A stretch of DNA of 32,046 nt from Bacteroidaceae bacterium (GTDB lineage: Bacteria > Bacteroidota > Bacteroidia > Bacteroidales > Bacteroidaceae): positions 1 to 32,046 of the forward strand of contig CABIXF010000047.1 of assembly GCA_902362595.1 (NCBI GenBank), written 5' to 3'. The position numbers and the translations under genes were made by a program. Under the pieces are notes generated by a model that was not told the DNA's origin, did not search any database, and saw only the letters and a program-made list of their open reading frames with translations. Every line of letters starts with the position of its first letter. Position 1 is the first letter of the stretch. Below, piece after piece: positions 9,019 through 18,206 of the stretch.

Positions 9019-12000
9019 TTACTTTCCCTCTTTTTCCTGGTAGACGGAAGGTAAAACTCCGAACTCATCCTTAAAGTAACGGCTGAAATATCTCGGATTG
9101 TTGAAACCTACTTCGTATGCTACTTCCGACACATGGAGTTGGCTTTCACGCAACAACTGTGCGGCTCTTTTCAAACGGATTACGCGGATGAACTCAATCG
9201 GAGTCTTGCCCGTTATTTGCAACAGCTTCTTGTACAGATGCACACGGCTCATCCCCAGTTCGTGGCTCAGTTCCTCGACCGACAAGTCACTTCGGGAGAT
9301 ATTGTCTTCCACATACTTGATTGCCTTTTCTATCAACTTTTCATCCAGAGAGGTAATAACAATTTCACTGGGGGCAGGATCTATCTTGGAATGAGTGACC
9401 TGCCGATAACGGCTCAGCTCAATTAGCTTGCGGATACGCAGAACCAGCGCAATCATATTGAAAGGTTTGGTCACATAATCATCGGCACCCGTCTCAAGTC
9501 CTTTCACCTTTGATTCAACCTCTTGTCGGGCAGTAAGCAGAATTACCGGAATATGCGATGTCTGCTTGTTCGATTTAATCTTCCGGCATAATTCATTACC
9601 GTCCATTCCCGGCATCATCACGTCACTGATTACCAGATCCGGACAATTCTCCTGAATCATCTTCCATGCCTCTTCACCGTTTAACGCGACATCCACACGG
9701 TACTGCAGTTCCAAACTATGCTTCATGAACATGCGGAAATCTTCGTTGTCGTCAACCACAAGCAAAAGCGGAAAATTGCTACGGTCGGTCTGCTCCACAA
9801 CCTGCTCCGATACACTATCTGCATCCGATTGCCCCACAACAGGTTTCGGCAGTTCGGCCATGACATCCACATGCCTTACCGGAATGCGCACCACAAACAC
9901 AGTCCCTGTCCCTATGTTGTCGAACACTTCCACTGTCCCCTCATGCAGACGGACGAAATCACACACCAGACTCAACCCAATTCCGCTACCCGTCGTTTCC
10001 TCCATACCCTTATGGTCAGTCTGGTAGAAACGCTCGAAGACATGCTCCTTATCCGCATCAGGAATGCCGATTCCTGTGTCGGAAACTTTTATCTCCATCA
10101 TTTCCTTTTCACCTTCTATACGCTCCATTATCACGGTCACACGTCCACCGTCAGGAGTGTACTTGAATGCGTTTGAAAGTAGGTTCATCATCACTTTCCC
10201 TACTTTGTCCACATCGAAGGCCATCGAAAAGCTTTCCACTCCGGAAAAGAAAGAGAAACGGATATGCTTCTTGTCGGCCATCAGCAGAAACGAATTGCAG
10301 ACCTCGCGGACATACGACACAATGTCTCCCTCCGCCAACGATAGTTGATGTCCGCTCATCTCCCCTTTCCGGAAATCGAGTAACTGATTGACTAGCATCA
10401 ACAGCCGCCTTGCATTCCGGTACATCAGCGTCAGCACCGATTTACGCGACTCATCCTTCTCCTGTGCCAGCAGTTCTTCCAGCGGAGCGATAATCAAGGT
10501 CAGCGGAGTCCGGAGTTCATGACTGATATTCGTGAAGAAACGAAACTTTATCTGATTCACCTCCTCATTCTTAGCTGCTTCATGTTCTATCTGCTGCATA
10601 CGATACTTTTCGCGTTCCTTTCGTAGGATATGCCTGCGGGCAAGAAACAGCAGCGACACAAAAACGAACGCATAACACAGCCATGCCCACCACGCAAGCC
10701 AGAAAGGAGGATGCACCACAATCGTCAGGCGGGCGACATCTGTACCTTCATATCCGTCACTGTTTGTGGCCTTCACATTCAGTGTATATGTTCCGGGAGC
10801 AAGACTGGTAAAAGTCACACGGTTTATCCCTGCGGGAAGGACGAGCCATCCGTCTCCCAACCCCTTCAAATTATATTGGTAGGTTGTCTTGTCCGGCAGA
10901 TTGAAGTTGTCTGAAGCAAACTCCACGGTAAAGATATTCTGGTCATAGTCCAGTTCAATCTTCCTGAACCGGTTCAAGTCCCCCGGAAGGATTACACGTC
11001 CGTCATATTTTTCTCCGGTCTTCACTTCCTTGTCGAACAAATAAAGAGATGAGAACATCACCTTGGAAAGTACTTTGTTATAACGCATTTCATCGGGATT
11101 GAACACATTCAGTCCATAAAGTCCGCCGGCCACAATCGTGCCGTCCTGTAAGGTCCTTATCGCCCGTAGATTGAAGTCGCAGTTCTGCAGACCGTCCTTT
11201 TCATTATATAGGCGTGGCTCGAACACATATCCTCTGCGGCTGTCCCCGGAGAATTTCAGATGCACCATCTGACGTGTAGAAGAAATCCACATGTCATGAT
11301 TCCGGTCTTCCGTTATTCCGGATATGATTTCACCCGACACACCCGTTATGTCCGGAAAGACTTTTACGGAATGGGCTTTCTTGTCATAGACTTTCAGATT
11401 ACCGCGAGTGGCAATCCAGATTAGACCACGGCTGTCACTGTACACCTGATTCACCTCATACTTGTCAGTTTCGCCTCTCTCAATTTTGTCATTACTCCCC
11501 ACCCGATAGCACTTGTCAGGATTCTGCAAATCAATCAGAGCCGTCCCACCTAACATGCCGACAGCCAGTTCGTCATCTTCCGTCACATCCAGTGACGAAA
11601 CCATATCTTCAATCTGTTTATAGGTATGAAGCTCATTCCGCTTCAGGTCTATATATTGAAGCCCTCCTTCCAGAAAACCGAGCCAAAGTCTGGAACCTTC
11701 TGTCTCCAATGCCCAAACGCTCTTGTTTAGCAACCCGTCTGACATGGTATAATGAAGCAGACGGCCATGTTCCATACAATAAAGTCCGCCATTGAATGTA
11801 CCAATCCACAACCGCCCGTCAGATGACTTCTGCAATGAGACTACCGGACAGCCCAAGTTATAGGATTTTTCTGCCAAGCCTGTATTTCTGTTCCATAAAA
11901 TGAGTCCCCGGTCGTTCGTTCCCAACCACAGACGTTCATTGTCCATCTGTTCGATGCAGGTAACGTCACCCACTTCATGCATATTGAACTTGAACATGCT

Positions 12001-13011
12001 CTCCCCATACATGGAAACGCCTTTCTTATAGGTTCCCACCCACATCACTCCATTACGGTCAGCATACAGTGCATAGACGGTGTTGTGCGACAAACTCCGG
12101 GGATTCTTCACGTCATTCGCCACATTAATCACCTTCCCGGTTTTCTTGTCGAGGACATCGATGCCCCCATAATCCTTCCCTATCCAGATTCTTCCCTGCC
12201 GGTCCTGAGATACCGAATGGACAAAATCAGACTGATTCCTCCATGGCTCTACCAAATCCGCAAGCCATCTTCCTGCCCGCACATCATAAGCCCACAGACC
12301 GTTCACACAACTTATCCATACGCAGTTGTCCCTGTCCACAAAGAGAGAGAAACGTGCCGTTCTGTCTTTCACCTGTTTTTCAATGTCGTCCTTTATCCAT
12401 CTTATCTTCATATCCGAAGAGTCTAGACACACCATTCTTCCCGAAGCATAAAGCAGGAGAATTCCGTCACAGCATTCGGCTATGGCATTGACTCCGTAAT
12501 CAGGAAGCTTCAGGGCATGCAGAGACCGGAACTGTACCTGTCTGTCTTTGCTTACCCGGTAAAAGCCTTCAGACGGCACACTGAGCCACGTGTTTTCCAA
12601 CGAATCGACATACACGTATTCCGGCCCTTTCATCTTGCTTCCTATACTCCTCATAAACTCTTCCAGATTTCTATTGAACCGGTCTTTTGTCTTGTCGAAC
12701 AATGCATATCCCGTACTCAATCGTACCCACAGGAAATCGGGAGCGTCCATCAGGCCGATTACATTATTGTCGGGGATGGATGTCGAATCCTCGGCAAGAT
12801 GCCGGTAGACCTTAAAACGATATCCGTCATAACGGTTCAGTCCAGAAGCTGTCCCGAACCACATGAAACCGTCCTTATCTTTCAGAATGGCATAAACGGA
12901 GTTATTGGAAAGTCCGTCAGCCACCTCCAGATGCTTGAACATGAAATTCTGGGCAGACAAAGAAACCACCACCGACAAAAAACTTAATATAAACAGGAAA
13001 CGCATTTTCAT
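9019..13011 (-). CDS. Hybrid two-component system sensor/regulator (HTCS)
   Basis: The chosen start (13011, MKMRFLF) gives a clean signal peptide ending SLSAQ; an upstream in-frame ATG at 13074 would add 21 residues ahead of it. The protein has 1330 residues. About 20-670 is a periplasmic propeller sensor with repeated motifs such as GFMWFGTASGLNRYDG, then a Y_Y_Y domain (about 690-770), one membrane segment (about 771-791), a histidine kinase with H831 in SHELRTP and an N-box (NLLSN), a receiver with D1130 in ISDVMMPGMDG and K1182, and an AraC-type DNA-binding domain (about 1237-1325). Proteins of this kind bind an imported oligosaccharide in the periplasm and activate their own utilization locus. 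Here it presumably senses xyloglucan fragments and controls both arms. All phosphorelay residues look intact. Confidence 0.97.
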   Translation of the reverse strand: MKMRFLFILSFLSVVVSLSAQNFMFKHLEVADGLSNNSVYAILKDKDGFMWFGTASGLNRYDGYRFKVYRHLAEDSTSIPDNNVIGLMDAPDFLWVRLSTGYALFDKTKDRFNRNLEEFMRSIGSKMKGPEYVYVDSLENTWLSVPSEGFYRVSKDRQVQFRSLHALKLPDYGVNAIAECCDGILLLYASGRMVCLDSSDMKIRWIKDDIEKQVKDRTARFSLFVDRDNCVWISCVNGLWAYDVRAGRWLADLVEPWRNQSDFVHSVSQDRQGRIWIGKDYGGIDVLDKKTGKVINVANDVKNPRSLSHNTVYALYADRNGVMWVGTYKKGVSMYGESMFKFNMHEVGDVTCIEQMDNERLWLGTNDRGLILWNRNTGLAEKSYNLGCPVVSLQKSSDGRLWIGTFNGGLYCMEHGRLLHYTMSDGLLNKSVWALETEGSRLWLGFLEGGLQYIDLKRNELHTYKQIEDMVSSLDVTEDDELAVGMLGGTALIDLQNPDKCYRVGSNDKIERGETDKYEVNQVYSDSRGLIWIATRGNLKVYDKKAHSVKVFPDITGVSGEIISGITEDRNHDMWISSTRQMVHLKFSGDSRRGYVFEPRLYNEKDGLQNCDFNLRAIRTLQDGTIVAGGLYGLNVFNPDEMRYNKVLSKVMFSSLYLFDKEVKTGEKYDGRVILPGDLNRFRKIELDYDQNIFTVEFASDNFNLPDKTTYQYNLKGLGDGWLVLPAGINRVTFTSLAPGTYTLNVKATNSDGYEGTDVARLTIVVHPPFWLAWWAWLCYAFVFVSLLFLARRHILRKEREKYRMQQIEHEAAKNEEVNQIKFRFFTNISHELRTPLTLIIAPLEELLAQEKDESRKSVLTLMYRNARRLLMLVNQLLDFRKGEMSGHQLSLAEGDIVSYVREVCNSFLLMADKKHIRFSFFSGVESFSMAFDVDKVGKVMMNLLSNAFKYTPDGGRVTVIMERIEGEKEMMEIKVSDTGIGIPDADKEHVFERFYQTDHKGMEETTGSGIGLSLVCDFVRLHEGTVEVFDNIGTGTVFVVRIPVRHVDVMAELPKPVVGQSDADSVSEQVVEQTDRSNFPLLLVVDDNEDFRMFMKHSLELQYRVDVALNGEEAWKMIQENCPDLVISDVMMPGMDGNELCRKIKSNKQTSHIPVILLTARQEVESKVKGLETGADDYVTKPFNMIALVLRIRKLIELSRYRQVTHSKIDPAPSEIVITSLDEKLIEKAIKYVEDNISRSDLSVEELSHELGMSRVHLYKKLLQITGKTPIEFIRVIRLKRAAQLLRESQLHVSEVAYEVGFNNPRYFSRYFKDEFGVLPSVYQEKEGK

Positions 13012-13105
13012 TCTGATAGACCAAAAATGTTTTTTTGAGTGTACAAAAGAAGAAAAAAGAAAGGAAAAAAGCAAATGCCAATTGCATTTTCACCACGTGT
13101 CAGGA

Positions 13106-13148
13106 CAAAAGAAAAACAATGGGGGTATACCCTTACGGATATACCTCC
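13106..13148 (-). terminator. Hairpin terminator between the lipoprotein and HTCS genes
   Basis: On the minus strand, GGTATATCC and GGGTATACC pair through a GTAA loop (a GNRA tetraloop in RNA), with extra G-C pairs at the base. A T-rich run (TTTTTCTTTTG) follows. It lies just after the stop of the fimbrillin-like lipoprotein and before the HTCS gene, so it should reduce or prevent read-through and separate lipoprotein expression from regulator expression. Confidence 0.7.
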
Positions 13149-13177
13149 ATCTTCTATTTGTCAATCAGTCTGTTTGC

Positions 13178-15187
13178 TTATTCTCCTGATCCGCGAACCA
13201 GCTGGATTTTGTGTATTGCAACTTTATTTCCCCTAATAGTAAGCGACTTTATTCCTAGTCCCTCTCTATTTTCTCTAAGCTCTAACAATTTTTGGCATAT
13301 ATTCTCATCAACAGCAATTTCAGCTACACCATCCCCTTCTGTCTCTATTGACTTGCTAAAAATTACAGCCTCACTACCTTGTGGTTCTGGCACTCCTTCA
13401 AAATATGCACCTTCAGAAGCACTAACGTAAGTAACTTTAATAATATCCCCTGATTTTAAAGAAGCAGGAACTCCCATCTTTAAAGTGCCATAGTCCAACC
13501 AACAATCACCATCACCCGCTATTCCTATCTCTTCTTGCTCAATCATATGGCACCATAGCAAATTAGAATAATTACTTTCTTCATCAGTATTCGGCACCAA
13601 TTCAATGCGGTTTAATTGTAAAGACAATTCACCCCAATCCTTCTCAAAAATCATTTCACCATTATTTACAGCTACTTCATCACACATTGAAAGAGTCACA
13701 ACATTTATCAAACTATGACTATTAATATCAAACGAACCTAAACTTCCATTAAAATGCATACGCAAAGTCCCTAACCACAATAACTCAGCTTGGGATTCAC
13801 CGGTTACCCCTTCACCGAAATAGCATCGTAAAATGGCACCTGGAACAAAGAACTTCAATTGTTCATCACTAAGTTTAATACGCGCCATAATCGGCCTATA
13901 GCCTGCATTTTCTAATCCTTCCTCGCCAGCAATTCCGTTTCCGGCTGTTCCATCACCGGTCCAAAGCGTAATAGGGAAACCAATGTTTTCATTAGTATAA
14001 ACCAAAACACTCGTCAGCATAATGCCTGAATCATTCGAAGACACATCAATGCCTGACGTATTATCCCCAGCAGCTATTAAGAGTGTACCAGAAGTTAACC
14101 CCTCCTGCAAAGTATAGTTTTTACCAGATATCGTAATAGTAGCATCATTTGCAGCATCTGTCCGTGTATATTTGAGGCTATAGACATCAGTTGCGTTCAG
14201 TTGTCCCCTAAAGTTTCCAAAATGGGAACCTTCTATCGTCAGTTCAGCAGGTTCACTCAATAACTGATAAGAAATCTTTCCCTGAATCTCAAAACTTTCT
14301 CCTTCACCAAATATCCATCCGCTGGCAACCTTTTCTTCCTCCCAGTCCTCAACATTGGCAGAAACAATGATTGTTTCGCCTGGTGAAACGGTTCCATCCG
14401 GATTGAGAGTAGCCGAAAATATGACTTTTTTCCCTGGGTCAAAAGCGTACATATCTACCGGACAAGGATAATCTACATCGTTATAAGTAATTGTAATCAC
14501 TCTCCCTTGCGTTGCGGTAGAAGGCATTACGATTGTCTGATATTCCCCTTCTACATCGGGATTGCTTGCAAAATCCAATGTTGCATCGGCAGTACCGGTA
14601 CCTTCCACCGTACCGTCAGCCAAATTCAACGTACCGCTTGTCTGCTGGTTGTTTATTTTTACCGTTGCACCGGACAAAAGGTTTCTGTTCTGATCATAAA
14701 CCTGCATGACCACCTTTACCAGCTTGTGTGTAAAAGTCAAGCCGACATTCTTCGCACCGACTGTCACATCAGTCATTGAAGAATACATCACATCATTATC
14801 ACTCAACGAAGCTCCCTCTCCTGTTGCAAGAGTAAATGAATAGATTCCATCAGCTACCGCATCAGCCTTATACGGATATACCCCTTTAAAATCTACAGTT
14901 TCCGCACTACCTGCAGCTCCCCAGGTCATCGGGTTTGTGGAAGTAAATCCACTTCCGTCCGCAGTGGTATACTGCACATTGGTGGCATTCCCTACAAAAC
15001 CGCTTTCTGTATACATGGAAACACCGATTGCGTCACCGGCTTCAAAACTTGTGTCTGTCGCGCGTGACATTACAGACGAAGTGAAAGTGATTCCCTCGCC
15101 GGCAATCCCCTGCCGCAAGTCATCTTCTTCCGAACAGGCAGCAACCAACATCGCGGCCGCCAGCCCAAACAAAATTGTCTTTCTCAT
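13178..15187 (-). CDS. Fimbrillin-like multidomain surface lipoprotein
   Basis: A protein of 669 residues with a lipobox (VAAC, C18) followed at once by SEEDD, the acidic pattern that sends Bacteroidetes lipoproteins to the cell surface. Residues about 30-285 resemble the fimbrillin (Mfa-like) family: TFTHKLVKVVMQV, then VKINNQQTSGTLNLADGTV, ending in ANVEDWEEE. Residues about 296-668 are not a recognised family. They look like three consecutive beta-sandwich modules (about 296-400, 403-531, 540-666), the last two each closing with a strand pattern of the type SLTIRGNKVAIHKIQLV. In this setting it may be an extra surface glycan-binding protein rather than a pilus subunit, but binding is inferred. 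The C-terminal half is encoded by AT-richer DNA than the N-terminal half. Confidence 0.85.
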   Translation of the reverse strand: MRKTILFGLAAAMLVAACSEEDDLRQGIAGEGITFTSSVMSRATDTSFEAGDAIGVSMYTESGFVGNATNVQYTTADGSGFTSTNPMTWGAAGSAETVDFKGVYPYKADAVADGIYSFTLATGEGASLSDNDVMYSSMTDVTVGAKNVGLTFTHKLVKVVMQVYDQNRNLLSGATVKINNQQTSGTLNLADGTVEGTGTADATLDFASNPDVEGEYQTIVMPSTATQGRVITITYNDVDYPCPVDMYAFDPGKKVIFSATLNPDGTVSPGETIIVSANVEDWEEEKVASGWIFGEGESFEIQGKISYQLLSEPAELTIEGSHFGNFRGQLNATDVYSLKYTRTDAANDATITISGKNYTLQEGLTSGTLLIAAGDNTSGIDVSSNDSGIMLTSVLVYTNENIGFPITLWTGDGTAGNGIAGEEGLENAGYRPIMARIKLSDEQLKFFVPGAILRCYFGEGVTGESQAELLWLGTLRMHFNGSLGSFDINSHSLINVVTLSMCDEVAVNNGEMIFEKDWGELSLQLNRIELVPNTDEESNYSNLLWCHMIEQEEIGIAGDGDCWLDYGTLKMGVPASLKSGDIIKVTYVSASEGAYFEGVPEPQGSEAVIFSKSIETEGDGVAEIAVDENICQKLLELRENREGLGIKSLTIRGNKVAIHKIQLVRGSGE

Positions 15188-15596
15188 AAGAATTAAATGT
15201 TTAATGATTCAACAAATACATTAAAAAACTGCTTTTTATGATAATAACAAAATTACGGAATATTATTATATATGTACCGACTGATTCGTTTCAGGGACAT
15301 GAGAGTTTGTTATGTAACATGATAAAATGTTACCGGATAATGTCCGTTTTGTTTCCTGCTTCCCCAATTCAACAATTGGAGCATCAAAGCGAAACATACG
15401 CCCCCTCATTTTCAATATCCATGCGATGGAGAATCTGTAGGAGGATACGGGAAAAAGACTATCTTTGCAGACGGGAGAACGATTGGAGCATCCGCAGCCG
15501 GAAATGCGGAGTATCTGCTAAAATAGTATCGACATAAACGGCAAATTCCCCCTTCGTACATTTGTATATTACAAACCAAAAATAGATAAGAATTTC
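15188..15596. promoter_or_regulatory. Divergent control region between the two arms
   Basis: This 409-base region separates the start codons of the minus-arm lipoprotein and the plus-arm GH3 gene and contains no credible gene. Exact -7 matches face both ways: TAATTTTG on the minus strand (15255-15248) and TACATTTG on the plus strand (15557-15564); a further TATCTTTG lies at 15460-15467. None has a clear TTTG at the right distance upstream, as expected where an activator is needed. An 11-bp direct repeat, ATTGGAGCATC, occurs at 15375-15385 and 15482-15492 and is a candidate regulator site. Confidence 0.5.
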
Positions 15597-17951
15597 ATGA
15601 AAAACATTTCCAAATTCGCAGTGGTATTCATGCTATGTACAGGTGCTCTGCTACAGACCGGCTGCCAACAGCACACGGCAAGTCCCGCCATCCCTTCCGA
15701 TCCACAAATCGAAGAAAGCATCAAGCAATGGCTGGACAAGATGACATTGGAAGAAAAAATCGGACAGATGTGCCAGATTACCATCGATGTAGTGACCGAT
15801 TTCGGTGCCAGCCAAAAAAACGGATTCACGCTTGACAAGGCGAAACTCGACACCGTAATAGGCAAATACAAGGTAGGTTCCCTGCTGAACGTACCTTTGA
15901 GCGTGGCACAAACAAAAGAAAAATGGGCGGAAGCCATCAGGCAGATTCAGGAAGTATCAATGAAGGAAATCGGAATTCCCTGCATTTATGGCGTGGACCA
16001 GATTCACGGAACGACCTACACGCTGGACGGAACCATGTTTCCGCAGGGAGTGAACATGGCGGCCACATTCAACCGGGACCTCGTAAAACGGAGTGCGGAA
16101 ATCTCTGCCTACGAGACCAAGGCCTGCAACATTCCGTGGAACTTCGCGCCGGTAGTCGATTTGGGAAGAGACCCGCGCTGGTCGCGCATGTGGGAGAACT
16201 TTGGCGAAGACTGCTATGTGAACGCCGAGATGGGCAAGGCAACTGTAGAAGGCTTCCAGGGGAACGACCCGAACCATATCGGGAAATACAACGTGGCGGC
16301 CTGCATGAAACACTACATGGGTTACGGAGTACCCGTTTCAGGAAAGGACCGTACGCCTTCATCCATCTCACGGAGCGACATGCGCGAAAAACATTTCGCC
16401 CCATTCCTTGCCGCTGTACGTGACGGAGCGTTGAGCGTAATGGTCAATTCGAGCGTGGACAATGGAATGCCTTTTCATGCGAATGAAGAGTTCCTCACCC
16501 AATGGCTGAAGAAAGACTTGAACTGGGACGGACTTATTGTGACCGACTGGGCGGACATCAACAACCTTTGTGTCCGCGACCATATCGCCGCCACAAAGAA
16601 GGAGGCCATTAAGATTGCCATCAATGCCGGAATAGACATGTCGATGGTGCCGTATGAACTGAGCTTCTGCGACTATTTGAAGGAATTGGTGGAAGAAGGT
16701 GAAGTGCCGATGAGCCGCATCGATGATGCGGTGTCACGTGTGTTGCGTCTGAAATACCGCCTCGGACTGTTCGAGCATCCTTACTGGGATGTGAAAGAAT
16801 ACGACAAATTCGGTTCGAAAGAATTTGCGGAAGTCGCACTGCAGGCAGCCGAAGAATCGGAAGTGCTGGTAAAGAACGAAGACAGCCTGCTCCCGCTCGC
16901 AAAAGGGAAACGAATCCTGCTTACCGGTCCGAACGCCAATTCGATGCGGTGCCTCAACGGAGGATGGTCGTACAGCTGGCAAGGACACCGTGCCGACGAA
17001 TGTGCGCAAGCCTACAATACTATCTATGAATCACTGTGCAACAAATACGGGAAAGAGAACATCATCTATGAGCCGGGCGTAACCTATGCGCCCTATAAGA
17101 ACGACAACTGGTGGGAAGAGAACACGCCGGAAATCGGGAAGGCCGTTGCCGCAGCAAGCCGTGCCGATGTAATTGTCGCTTGTGTAGGCGAAAACTCCTA
17201 CTGCGAGACTCCGGGCAACCTGACCGACCTGAACCTTTCGTCCAATCAGCAGGAATTGGTGAAAGCATTGGCAAAGACCGGAAAGCCCATCGTTCTGATT
17301 CTCAACCAAGGCCGTCCCCGACTCATCAAGGATATCGAACCGCTTGCCAAGGCTATCGTGAACGTGATGCTTCCGGGAAACTACGGGGGCGATGCACTGG
17401 CAAACCTGCTCGCAGGAGACAGCAATTTCAGCGGAAAGATGCCGTTCACTTATCCGAAACACATCAATGCACTCGCCACATACGACTACAAGTCCTGCGA
17501 GAACATCGGTCAGATGAACGGGAACTACAACTATGATTCCGTGATGGACATCCAATGGCCGTTCGGATTCGGATTGAGTTACACTACTTATAAATATGCC
17601 AACCTGAAATTGGACAAGACAACTTTCAACGCCGACGATGAACTGACGTTCACGGTAGACGTGACCAATACTGGAAAGACGGCAGGAAAGGAAAGTGTGC
17701 TTCTGTTCTCGAAAGACCTTGTGGCAAGCAGTACGCCCGATAACATCCGCCTGCGCAACTTTGACAAGATTACGTTGCAACCGGGCGAGACTAAGACCGT
17801 CACGCTGAAACTGAAAGGAAGCGACATGGCTTTCGTAGGCTATGACGGCAAATGGAGACTGGAAGAGGGTGCCTTCAAGTTCAAGTGCGGTGACCTGTGG
17901 ATTGACGCAAAGTGCAGCAACACCAAAATCTGGGAGACGCCAAACAAATAA
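15597..17951 (+). CDS. GH3 beta-glucosidase, lipoprotein
   Basis: A protein of 784 residues with a lipobox (QTGC, C23). There is no acidic run after the Cys (QQHT follows), so periplasm-facing anchoring is more likely than surface display. The order is a GH3 TIM-barrel domain (about 40-395), an alpha/beta sandwich domain (about 420-650) and a fibronectin-III-like domain (about 670-780). The nucleophile is predicted as D317 in GLIVTDWAD, and the acid/base as E537 in [10 protein letters not shown], by comparison with plant GH3 exo-glucanases. In known xyloglucan loci GH3 enzymes remove unsubstituted glucose from the non-reducing end after GH31 has removed xylose. It is the first gene of the plus arm, and a large imperfect hairpin follows it. 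Confidence 0.93.
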   Translation: MKNISKFAVVFMLCTGALLQTGCQQHTASPAIPSDPQIEESIKQWLDKMTLEEKIGQMCQITIDVVTDFGASQKNGFTLDKAKLDTVIGKYKVGSLLNVPLSVAQTKEKWAEAIRQIQEVSMKEIGIPCIYGVDQIHGTTYTLDGTMFPQGVNMAATFNRDLVKRSAEISAYETKACNIPWNFAPVVDLGRDPRWSRMWENFGEDCYVNAEMGKATVEGFQGNDPNHIGKYNVAACMKHYMGYGVPVSGKDRTPSSISRSDMREKHFAPFLAAVRDGALSVMVNSSVDNGMPFHANEEFLTQWLKKDLNWDGLIVTDWADINNLCVRDHIAATKKEAIKIAINAGIDMSMVPYELSFCDYLKELVEEGEVPMSRIDDAVSRVLRLKYRLGLFEHPYWDVKEYDKFGSKEFAEVALQAAEESEVLVKNEDSLLPLAKGKRILLTGPNANSMRCLNGGWSYSWQGHRADECAQAYNTIYESLCNKYGKENIIYEPGVTYAPYKNDNWWEENTPEIGKAVAAASRADVIVACVGENSYCETPGNLTDLNLSSNQQELVKALAKTGKPIVLILNQGRPRLIKDIEPLAKAIVNVMLPGNYGGDALANLLAGDSNFSGKMPFTYPKHINALATYDYKSCENIGQMNGNYNYDSVMDIQWPFGFGLSYTTYKYANLKLDKTTFNADDELTFTVDVTNTGKTAGKESVLLFSKDLVASSTPDNIRLRNFDKITLQPGETKTVTLKLKGSDMAFVGYDGKWRLEEGAFKFKCGDLWIDAKCSNTKIWETPNK

Positions 17952-17982
17952 ACTTAATAAAAAGAAAACCTTTGAGGGCCAA

Positions 17983-18073
17983 GGGGATGTCAAAATAGAA
18001 TCCCGCCATCAACAAGCAATGTCATCTTGAACGTATTGACAAAAAGAAAATGACATTTTATTCTGACATACCC
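17983..18073. repeat. Large imperfect stem-loop after GH3
   Basis: The outer arms 17983-18000 and 18056-18073 pair at 15 of 18 positions and share the core ATGTCA. A second perfect 8-bp pair, AATGTCAT (18018-18025) with ATGACATT (18050-18057), sits inside and overlaps the outer arm, so the two foldings compete. The outer arm GATGTCAAAATAGAA resembles the arm of the hairpin at 20413-20464, suggesting the same intergenic repeat family. A partial terminator is possible, but no T-run follows directly. Confidence 0.5.
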
Positions 18074-18206
18074 GCTTACTGACTTTTATGGGTTGTGTGT
18101 ATTCGGGGAAAAAACTGACATAAAAACGATCAGCCATCATCCGAATGCGCACAACTTTTTTAATTCATAGGCTATCTTAAAATATTCATTCAATAAAACG
18201 ATAAAA

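Noticed and set aside
15188..15596. Possible invertible promoter in the divergent region
   Set aside because: No pair of long inverted repeats and no recombinase gene was found nearby; the shared motif is a direct repeat.
17031..17993. Open frame of about 320 codons antisense to the GH3 gene
   Set aside because: It is opposite the conserved catalytic part of GH3 and resembles no family; treated as a shadow.
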